Positions 48,769-55,265 of a DNA stretch of 64,000 nt are shown piece by piece. The stretch covers positions 3,257,105 to 3,321,104 of the forward strand of contig NZ_ABIZ01000001.1 of assembly GCF_000172155.1 (NCBI RefSeq), read 5' to 3'. Every line of letters begins with the position of its first letter. Positions within the stretch are counted from its first letter, which is position 1. This DNA comes from Verrucomicrobium spinosum DSM 4136 = JCM 18804. GTDB taxonomy: Bacteria > Verrucomicrobiota > Verrucomicrobiia > Verrucomicrobiales > Verrucomicrobiaceae. The position numbers and the translations under genes were made by a program. A model generated the notes under the pieces. It saw only the letters and a program-made list of their open reading frames with translations, did not search any database and had not been told where the DNA came from.

Positions 48769-49604
48769 GCATGAGAAGCCAGTGTGAACTGCTGGGGGTG
48801 TGCCGCTCGATGCTAGCCTATGAGGCGGTGCCTGAGAGCGGTGAAGACCGCCGAATCATGAGGTTGCTTGATGAGCTCTACCTCAAGGATCCGTGCCTGG
48901 GGACCCGTCGCCTGGTGAAGGTGCTGGAGCGCGACCACGGCTTCAAGGCCAACCGCAAGCGCTTGCAGCGGCTGCGACGTCAGATGGGGCTGGAGGCCAT
49001 CTACTGTCGTCCGCGCACGAGCCAGCCTGGAGACGGGCACCGCATTTATCCGTACTTGCTGCGGGAGATGGCCGTGGAGCGTCCCGACCAGGTGTGGTGC
49101 GCCGACATCACCTATGTGCCCATGGCGCGAGGCCACGCCTATCTGTGTGCAGTGATGGACTGGCACACGCGCAAAGTGCTGGGGTGGCAGGTGAGCAACA
49201 CGATGGATGTGAACCTGTGTCTTGAGGCGCTGGAGATGGCGGTGAGGGAGACAGGGAGCAGGCCGGAGATCTTCAACACCGACCAGGGCAGCCAGTTTAC
49301 CTGTGAGCAATGGACCGGGCGGATTGAAGAGCTGGGAGCGCGCATCAGCATGGACGGCAAAGGGCGGTGGATGGACAACGTGTTCATCGAACGGCTGTGG
49401 CGGAGCGTGAAGTACGAGGAAATCTACATACGCGAACATGGCACCATCCTTGAGCTTGAGCGGGGGCTGGCCCGGTGGTTTGAGCGCTACAACACATGGC
49501 GTCCCCACGAGGCCCTGGGCTACCAGACACCTGAGCAAGCCTACAAGGGCATTGCGAAGCTGCCTGCGACAGTGCCGAGGATGCCCATGGCTCTTGCCGC
49601 ATGA
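48765..49604 (+). CDS. IS3-family transposase OrfB (rve integrase core)
   Basis: A 279-residue DDE integrase domain. Catalytic residues are in WCADITYVPM (Asp ~113), FNTDQGSQF (Asp ~172) and NVFIERLWRSVKYEE (Glu ~208), with the D-59-D-35-E spacing of IS3 elements. An N-terminal HTH_21-like region (GTRRLVKVLERDHGFKANRK) precedes it. The product is probably made as an OrfAB fusion by -1 frameshifting. Intact. Confidence 0.92.
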   Translation: MSMRSQCELLGVCRSMLAYEAVPESGEDRRIMRLLDELYLKDPCLGTRRLVKVLERDHGFKANRKRLQRLRRQMGLEAIYCRPRTSQPGDGHRIYPYLLREMAVERPDQVWCADITYVPMARGHAYLCAVMDWHTRKVLGWQVSNTMDVNLCLEALEMAVRETGSRPEIFNTDQGSQFTCEQWTGRIEELGARISMDGKGRWMDNVFIERLWRSVKYEEIYIREHGTILELERGLARWFERYNTWRPHEALGYQTPEQAYKGIAKLPATVPRMPMALAA

Positions 49605-49915
49605 ACACACCAAGCGGCCTTCCAGAGCCCGCTTGGATGCCCCCCAGGGGCGGCGGTCCGACCGAAGGGGTTGTTGCACTTCAGGCTCTCCGCTTCGCTC
49701 CGAGCCTTTCGTTACACAACCCCATCGGTCGGAAGTGCAATGAGGAAGTTGACATCAAGACAGAACCAAACTAACCCAATGAACAGCCAGCCCACCATAG
49801 CTTAACTTCCAGCAACTCTGGCCGAAGAACGGGGTCCACCTCAGGCAATGATGTGTCGATTGGAGGGATGTGGCGAACCGACCCCTCTGCATGCAATCAC
49901 TTTAGAAGATGAATT

Positions 49916-50182
49916 ATGAAAGATCGTTTATTTCTAAGTTGGCTCTGGTTGTTCGGGGTTCCGTCGTTACTTATTTGCGACATGGCATTGGAAAACTTGA
50001 CTGCGTGGACGTCCCAAGTGCAAGATGCGCTAAAATTGGACGTGGGGAAAGATGCTCCAGATATCGAGTTTTTGAGAGAGGGGGTGGGTTGGTCATGGGT
50101 CGCGTTGCGTTGGCTCTTGTTGGGCACTATCCTTTTTGGCGTGACAAAATCTATTCGAGCATTTTCAAAAGGTGAAAAGTGA
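49916..50182 (+). CDS. Two-TM membrane protein, putative immunity protein for tip 4
   Basis: An 88-residue protein with two hydrophobic segments (LSWLWLFGVPSLLICDMAL and WVALRWLLLGTILFGVTKSI) separated by an acidic loop. It starts 3 nt after the restored tip-4 stop. Its own stop TGA is provided by the left end of boundary block D (AAAAGTGAC). A membrane immunity protein hints that tip 4 may act at the membrane or periplasm. An overlapping frame from 49909 is less protein-like. Confidence 0.6.
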   Translation: MKDRLFLSWLWLFGVPSLLICDMALENLTAWTSQVQDALKLDVGKDAPDIEFLREGVGWSWVALRWLLLGTILFGVTKSIRAFSKGEK

Positions 50183-50470
50183 CAACCCATAGCAGGCCGT
50201 GCCAACAGACTGCTTCCCGAAAAATAAGCACCAAAACAAGCGTCTCGTGAGCAGAGGCTTTGTGGGCTTGCTCTCTTACCATCCGAACGCATCAACACAC
50301 GGTCCCGCCACCATCCAGTGTTCGTCCCCGGCAACCGTTGGGGAGGGTTAAGCGGTGTTTTTCAACCTGCCTCTTGCACACGAACCGGGTTAGACACGCG
50401 ACTTGTCTGGCTATGTCATGGGCACCATGCTGGCAGGCCAGTTGCGGTCAATTTGCGTCGCTGTTTCCTG
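50175..50470 (+). repeat. Rhs cassette boundary repeat, block D
   Basis: The fourth boundary block, with the usual left end, degenerates near the position where Rhs core should resume (after ATGTCATGGGCACCATG). No Rhs core follows; a truncated lipoprotein gene does. It marks the end of the array. The remainder up to 50537 holds nothing recognisable. Confidence 0.8.
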
Positions 50471-50537
50471 TTGAAGGGGTGTGCCCGCCTCTGTGGTTGA
50501 TAACTTGAAACCTCTTATGGTTTAAAAATTGCGCCAT

Positions 50538-50896
50538 ATGAACAAACTCCTGAAGATAAGTGTAATGCGCCTCTCTAAGCTACGGCTCTTGGTTATAGGG
50601 GCGTGCCTGATCGCATGTGGGCGTGATTCTGGGCCATCTTGGCAGAGATTCGCCCTTTCGGGATTTTCTGATTTTGAGTGCCCAGTCGCTCTAAAGGAGG
50701 ATCCACGAAGTGGGAAGGGCGAAGACAAATGGTCTTTCTACTACAGCCGTGACGACGGCACGTTAAATGTGGCTGTGAGTGGTTTTTTTCACATTCCAGA
50801 CTATGATAGAACTGAGGGGGAGAGTAAGTGCGAAAAGACAGGCTATTACAAGAAAAAGAAAGTTGACCGCGTTCCATTTTTGGGCGATGGGCCGTC
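50538..50896 (+). pseudogene. Lipoprotein gene truncated by the RAYT gene
   Basis: From ATG 50538 the frame encodes a lipoprotein-like N-terminus (LRLLVIGACLIAC with lipobox Cys) and about 100 AT-richer, charged residues (WSFYYSRDDGTLNVAVSGFF). It then runs into the transposase start at 50897 in a different frame. The 3' end is missing. It may be a leftover immunity or surface protein of a lost cassette; family unrecognised. Confidence 0.5.
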
Positions 50897-51952
50897 ATGG
50901 CCTCGCCTCGATACTTTGCCGATCCGCTGGTTCCGGTTGCGTACTACCACTGCATTTCTCGGGTGGTTGAGCGGCGGCTGGCGTTTGGACCGGAGGAGAA
51001 GGAGCAGTTTGTGCGGCTCATGCGGGCCTATGAGGTGTTCTGCCAGGTGCGGGTGTTGTCCTATTGCGTGATGTCCAATCACTTCCACATCATGGTGGAG
51101 GTCAGGAAGCGGCCTGAAGGGGAGGTGTATTCGGATGAATGGCTGCTGAAGCAGGTGGCGCTGATCTATTCCAAACCGGCGGTGCGGATGCTCAAGGAGA
51201 CGCTGGAAACCTTTCGCAGCCAGGGGCATGACGCGGCGGCAGAGGAGCTCAAGGAAAGATACCTGGGCCGGATGTGGGATGTGAGCCAGTTCATGAAGGA
51301 GCTCAAACAGCGCTTCAGCTTGTGGTTCAACAAGAGGGAGAATCGCAAAGGCACGCTCTGGGAGGAGCGCTTCACCAGTGTGCTGCTGGAAGGTGAGCTG
51401 GCCACGCTCTCGGTGATGAGTGCCTACATTGATCTCAATCCGGTGCGGGCGGGACTGGTGGAGGATCCCAAGGACTACCGGTGGTGCAGCTATGCGGAGG
51501 CGGTAGCGGGTGGACGCAAGGCGTTGTCAGCCCTGTACACGATCACGAATGAGCACCGGGCGCATGAGCGGAACCAGCCAGGGGGCTCGCAGCGGATTCC
51601 CAGTGCGGCCAAGGTCCTTTCCGGCTACCGGGTATGGCTCTTTGGCCAGGGGGAGGAGGTTCGAGACGGTCACGGCTCCGACAGCCAGGTGTTGCGCAAG
51701 GGGATCAAGCGCGAGGTGGTGGAGCAGGTGCGCACGGAAGACGGCAAGCTGACCCTCGCGGAGACGCTGCGCCACCGGGTGACGTACTTCACGCTAGGTG
51801 TGGCCTTGGGAAGCCGGGGGTTTGTGGATGAGTTCTTTGAGGCGCGGCGGGAGCAGTTTGATGCCCGCCGCCAACGAGGTGCCCGCCCCATGAAGGGCGG
51901 AAGTTTTGCCGGAATGTTCGCCTTCCGAGCGCCGAGAGTCGGGGTGGTGTGA
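50897..51952 (+). CDS. REP-associated tyrosine transposase (RAYT, Y1_Tnp)
   Basis: The 351-residue protein has an N-terminal Y1 HUH domain: YYHCISRVVERRLAFGPEEK, then SYCVMSNHFHIMVEV carrying the HxH metal motif, then SAYIDLNPVRAGLV with the expected catalytic Tyr. RAYTs mobilise or maintain REP palindromes by single-strand cleavage. The C-terminal ~130 residues are variable. A 20-bp palindrome 167 nt downstream may be related. Confidence 0.88.
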   Translation: MASPRYFADPLVPVAYYHCISRVVERRLAFGPEEKEQFVRLMRAYEVFCQVRVLSYCVMSNHFHIMVEVRKRPEGEVYSDEWLLKQVALIYSKPAVRMLKETLETFRSQGHDAAAEELKERYLGRMWDVSQFMKELKQRFSLWFNKRENRKGTLWEERFTSVLLEGELATLSVMSAYIDLNPVRAGLVEDPKDYRWCSYAEAVAGGRKALSALYTITNEHRAHERNQPGGSQRIPSAAKVLSGYRVWLFGQGEEVRDGHGSDSQVLRKGIKREVVEQVRTEDGKLTLAETLRHRVTYFTLGVALGSRGFVDEFFEARREQFDARRQRGARPMKGGSFAGMFAFRAPRVGVV

Positions 51953-52118
51953 GGGCAATCAGGGGTGCCGCAAAGAAGGGTGGCTCGCATTAACGGCTAT
52001 AGGGGGCCAAGGGGTATTGTGCCCCTGGGGAGTCTGTGGATTTGTATCCAGGAAGAGTGCTGATTGCTGCCTGGAATGCTGCGGGTAATTCCGCCGAGGG
52101 GTGTGAAATGGGGCAGAG

Positions 52119-52138
52119 ATTGGAGGCATGCCTCCAAT
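52119..52138. repeat. Perfect 20-bp palindrome downstream of the RAYT gene
   Basis: ATTGGAGGCATGCCTCCAAT is its own reverse complement. It could be a REP-like hairpin recognised by the RAYT, or an operator. Confidence 0.6.
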
Positions 52139-52168
52139 GATGATTTGGATTGTGATTTTCTCTTCTGG

Positions 52169-52361
52169 GTTTGCGTATAGCCTGTCTTTGCACATTTCTG
52201 TCTTTGCACATTGTCTTTGCCACCAGCCCGAACCGTCCCAGTAGAGGATCTTGAGCACCGAGTGGCGCCTGTTGCTGAAGACAAAGAGCGAGCCGCTGCG
52301 GGGATCGTCCTGCAGGTTTGCGTATAGCCTGTCTTTGCGCATTGCCTGTCTTTGCACATTG
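52169..52361. repeat. Direct repeats flanking an IS66 scrap
   Basis: Two ~44-nt direct repeats (52169-52212 and 52316-52361) begin GTTTGCGTATAGCCTGTC and end CTGTCTTTGCACATT, with further internal copies of TGTCTTTGC. They bracket a 92-bp fragment of IS66 tnpB. Confidence 0.7.
52224..52315 (-). pseudogene. IS66-family TnpB fragment
   Basis: On the minus strand the fragment reads LQDDPRSGSLFVFSNRRHSV followed by LKILYWDGSG, the signature of IS66 Orf2/TnpB (PRSGxLFVFxNRR, KxLYWDG). Only about 30 codons remain, so the element is a dead relic. Confidence 0.8.
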
Positions 52362-52594
52362 CGGCGGTTCAGAATGGTGAGCGATGGCTCTTGCATGTGG
52401 GGGATGCTTATTACTTGCAAGCCGAGCTCTCGACGGATGATCATCCGGTGTCGGCGCTGGCGGCGATGCGGGCCGAGGATGACTGGTTGCGGCGGGCGAG
52501 TTTGGAGGAAATGCGTCGTTTGGTAAGGGACCATGCCGCGGAAATTGATTTAGTGGGTTACCACGACTTTGGAGAGTTTCCGTCTGGGGTGTGA
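52361..52594 (+). pseudogene. C-terminal fragment of an MBL-fold metallo-hydrolase
   Basis: The last ~77 residues (NGERWLLHVGDAYYLQAELS, HPVSALAAMRAEDDWLRRAS, IDLVGYHDFGEF) resemble the C-terminus of an MBL-fold hydrolase. The N-terminal metal-binding half is missing, replaced by the IS66/direct-repeat scrap. Confidence 0.6.
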
Positions 52595-53020
52595 AATAGG
52601 ATTGGAGCGGTCCTGGCTGTGATCATCCTGGAAGGGGGCTGACACGGTTTGTAGAACTCACTTCGGAGTTCCGATCTCCTTGGTGATGTACCCAGGGTGG
52701 TGGCTCGTGCCTCGCCTTACACTGGGCTGGAATGTTTGACGCCTTTGGCGTCAGGTGCCCTGATTCACGTAACTACCTTGCTTCGGGTGTTCGTGGGTTG
52801 GGAGCGGTGATTCCTGCCGCGCTGTTCCCGATTCCGCGGTGTCTGCTTCACACAGGACTCCCGAAAGCGGTGATTCTCACCGCAGTCCCAAAATTCCGCT
52901 GCGCGGAATCAGGTGGTGGTGACGTGGAGTGGATAGGAGCGGTATCTAGCCTCCCATCTTGAAAATGCAAAGGATGACACCAGCCAGACGGGCGGGCGTG
53001 TTGAGGCCCGGGTCCTTCCC
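52595..53020. other. Gene-poor region with short inverted repeats
   Basis: No credible gene. GATTCCGCG (52830-52838) and CGCGGAATC (52902-52910) form an inverted pair, and ATTCCGC/GCGGAAT (52893-52909) forms a local hairpin with a 3-nt loop. The stretch looks like a decayed repeat element. Confidence 0.4.
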
Positions 53021-54109
53021 TTACGGAATAATATGCACCTCGTCGCCCACGCGGACCATGCCGAAGACCTTCTTGGCGATTTCGTAGGGGAGGCGGATGC
53101 AGCCGTGGGAGGCGGGGCGACCGGTCACATAGCCGCTGTGCAGACCGATGGAGCTACAGTTCAGCCGCATGAAGTAGGGCATGGGCACCTTGTAGATGGT
53201 GGAGGTCCAGTCCTTGTACTTGTTGGTGATGACGTAGCGACCGGCAGGGGTGCGATAGCCAGCACGGCCGGTGGAGATCTTGGTGTCGATCTGCCGTACG
53301 CCTTCGATTTCCACCCAGGCCTTTTGATTGCTGAGATCCACGGTGACCAGAATGTGGGGCTCGGACTCGGGTTGGCGGCCCAGGAGGATGCGCATGACGT
53401 ACAAGTAGCGCCGGTCGGCCGCGAAATTGATCGCGTACCGGTAGCTGGGCATCGTGTGCGCCTGCTTGTTGGCCCCGTATTCCAGCAGGAGCGCGACAGC
53501 TTCCACATCACCGCGGCCCGAGCACGCCATGAGCGGGGTAATGTTCTTCTCCCGCTTCAGCTGCCAGCGGAGGAATTCATCACTTACAGAATTGATAATC
53601 TCCGATGAAACAGGGGAGGCGAAGGGCTTGCTGGGATTGCCCCCGGCGGCCAGGAGGGCTTTCAACAGGAAAGGATGGCGACGCAGAGAGGCCAGGACTA
53701 CCGGCGTCTGGCCGTCGGCTCCCGCCATGTTGGGATCGGCCCCATGCAGCAGCAGAAAGATCGCCATGGCTGGCTGGCCAGAGCGAAGGGCCAGACACAG
53801 GGGGGTATCCTTCTCTGGCGTGATCTCGTTGGCCGAGTACCCTTCATTCAGCAGACCTGCTACGAGTTCCTGATCGCCCGCGAGCACGGCCTCATAGATG
53901 CCGGGCTGCCCGGGCACTTGATTTACGGCACTTGCTGGCAGGCTGGGGGCCACCGTCGCGGGCAGTTCCGTCACCTCAGCTCGCTTGGGCATCTCCGTCA
54001 CAGCATTGGAGCGCCGCGTGCTGGTCTCCATTGACAGGAGTTCTTCCGCCTCCAGGCTGGAGAGAGCAAGAATGGGCAAGCACAAGGCCGCGAGATAGAG
54101 CGGTTTCAT
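53021..54109 (-). CDS. Ankyrin-repeat L,D-transpeptidase
   Basis: From ATG 54109 it has 362 residues: signal peptide (MKPLYLAALCLPILALSS), then about four ankyrin repeats at 70-235 (GQPAMAIFLLLHGADPNMAG, DGQTPVVLASLRRHPFLLKA, VEAVALLLEYGANKQAH). A C-terminal YkuD domain (245-360) has VDLSNQKAWVEIEG, TPAGRYVITNK and RPASHGCIRLP with the catalytic Cys near 331. YkuD enzymes form 3-3 crosslinks in peptidoglycan or attach proteins to it. The ankyrin fusion suggests targeting through protein contacts in the periplasm. An upstream extension to 54376 is not protein-like. Confidence 0.88.
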   Translation of the reverse strand: MKPLYLAALCLPILALSSLEAEELLSMETSTRRSNAVTEMPKRAEVTELPATVAPSLPASAVNQVPGQPGIYEAVLAGDQELVAGLLNEGYSANEITPEKDTPLCLALRSGQPAMAIFLLLHGADPNMAGADGQTPVVLASLRRHPFLLKALLAAGGNPSKPFASPVSSEIINSVSDEFLRWQLKREKNITPLMACSGRGDVEAVALLLEYGANKQAHTMPSYRYAINFAADRRYLYVMRILLGRQPESEPHILVTVDLSNQKAWVEIEGVRQIDTKISTGRAGYRTPAGRYVITNKYKDWTSTIYKVPMPYFMRLNCSSIGLHSGYVTGRPASHGCIRLPYEIAKKVFGMVRVGDEVHIIP

Positions 54110-54309
54110 GAATCGCCGTAGGTGAGAGTCGGGGAATAATGTGGGGGAAAACACGATCTGCAAGCGGTGTCTTGTCTCTATTCGCCGATGACCTATTGGG
54201 TGAACTCCAAAAACCGGGAAAAAGTCGGAAAAGTTTACGGCATGAGTCTGCGTTAGACTTTCTCCCCATTTTGCCCAGTTGCCTCTGATTGACTTTCGAC
54301 CCCCCCACC

Positions 54310-55221
54310 ATGAGACGCCGCGACTTTCTTCGATCTGCCACGCTGGGTACTGCTGCCCTCGCGATTTCCCCTGCACCCAGTGCGGAGGCCCCTTTTGCCT
54401 TTCAATACCTCACCAGCTCCGCGATGTACGGCAATCTCCCGCTGGAGGCGGTGATTGCTGAGACCCCCAAGACTGGTGCGGCGAGTCTGGATGTGTGGCC
54501 GCGCAGGCATGGCACCCAGCGCGAGCAGATGGACGAGCTCGGGCATGAGAAGGTGGCGGCCCTGCTGGAGACCCATAAGGTGAAGCTCGACTGCATCACC
54601 CGCTACGATCTGGGCCCGTTCAAGCTTCAGGAGGAGATGCTGGTACTCAAGAAGTTCGGCGGCAAAGTGCTGGTCACGGGAGGTTCCGGACCGGTGGGAC
54701 TGACAGGGCCAGATCTGAAAAAAGCGGTCCAGGAATTTGTGGAGAAGCTGAAACCTCATCTGGCAAGAGCCGGGGAGCTCGGGCTGACCATCGCCATCGA
54801 GAACCACGGCAAGAACTTGATCGACGCCCCCGACGCCATTCGCTGGCTCGCGGAGTTCGGCAAGGATCTGCCGTTGGGCATTGAACTCGCCCCCTATCAC
54901 CTGCCGCAGGATCCGGAGCTCATCGCTGGGCTGATTCGCGAACTTGGCAGCAAGCTCACGGTCTTCCTGGCCTGGGAGTACGGGATGGGGTGCATGAAAC
55001 CCATGCCTAAGGACGAGGAACTGCAGCAACTGCCCGGGCGGGGCAAGTTGGACTTTGTCCCCATTGTGAAGGCTCTCAAGGAGGTCCGGTTTGGCGGATA
55101 CACGCAGGTCTTCATGCATCCCACGCCGCGGGGCATCCCGATCCTGCCCACGGCAGAGCAGACCACCGCAGAGATCAACCGCTCCCGAACTTATCTGGAA
55201 AACTGTCTCGCCAAGGCCTAG
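54310..55221 (+). CDS. Tat-exported sugar phosphate isomerase/epimerase-like TIM barrel
   Basis: From ATG 54310 it has 303 residues with a twin-arginine-type leader (MRRRDFLRSATLGTAALAIS), then an AP-endonuclease-2-like TIM barrel: AASLDVWPRRHG, LVTGGSGPVGLTGPDLKKA, LTIAIENHGKNLID, LGIELAPYHLP and FGGYTQVFMHPTPRG. Such xylose-isomerase-like proteins are numerous in PVC bacteria and handle sugars; substrate unknown. It begins a co-directional group with the cytochrome and propeller genes. Confidence 0.82.
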   Translation: MRRRDFLRSATLGTAALAISPAPSAEAPFAFQYLTSSAMYGNLPLEAVIAETPKTGAASLDVWPRRHGTQREQMDELGHEKVAALLETHKVKLDCITRYDLGPFKLQEEMLVLKKFGGKVLVTGGSGPVGLTGPDLKKAVQEFVEKLKPHLARAGELGLTIAIENHGKNLIDAPDAIRWLAEFGKDLPLGIELAPYHLPQDPELIAGLIRELGSKLTVFLAWEYGMGCMKPMPKDEELQQLPGRGKLDFVPIVKALKEVRFGGYTQVFMHPTPRGIPILPTAEQTTAEINRSRTYLENCLAKA

Positions 55222-55265
55222 GTCAGACTTGTGGCCACCGCGTTCATCTACCTCACTGCCCCGGC

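Larger units (their letters stand above)
48341..49843 (+). mobile_element. IS3-family insertion sequence
   Basis: A 1503-bp element with perfect 13-bp terminal inverted repeats TGAGGTGGACCCC / GGGGTCCACCTCA and a 3-bp target duplication GGC (48338-48340 and 49844-49846). It carries overlapping orfA and orfB. It sits in the 3' part of the tip-4 toxin gene, and its first three bases give that gene a premature stop. Confidence 0.93.
44833..49912 (+). pseudogene. Displaced Rhs module with unrecognised tip (tip 4), split by IS4 and IS3 elements
   Basis: Core homology begins near 45043 and ends at RGRWMNRDPIEE and WDYLG. The tip starts CYMPMSPAYGG and is interrupted after AMLFPT by the IS4 element (46369-47794). 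It resumes as DEIGRVISRDYIWGNG (47804 on) and is interrupted again after GGSDIGG by an IS3 element (48341-49843), which supplies a premature TGA. It resumes in frame as NDVSIGGMWRTDPSACNHFR and stops at 49910-49912. Removing both elements with one copy of each target duplication restores an open ~234-residue tip. No known domain recognised; EMEFDLRYVWYDV is its most distinctive stretch. Confidence 0.8.
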
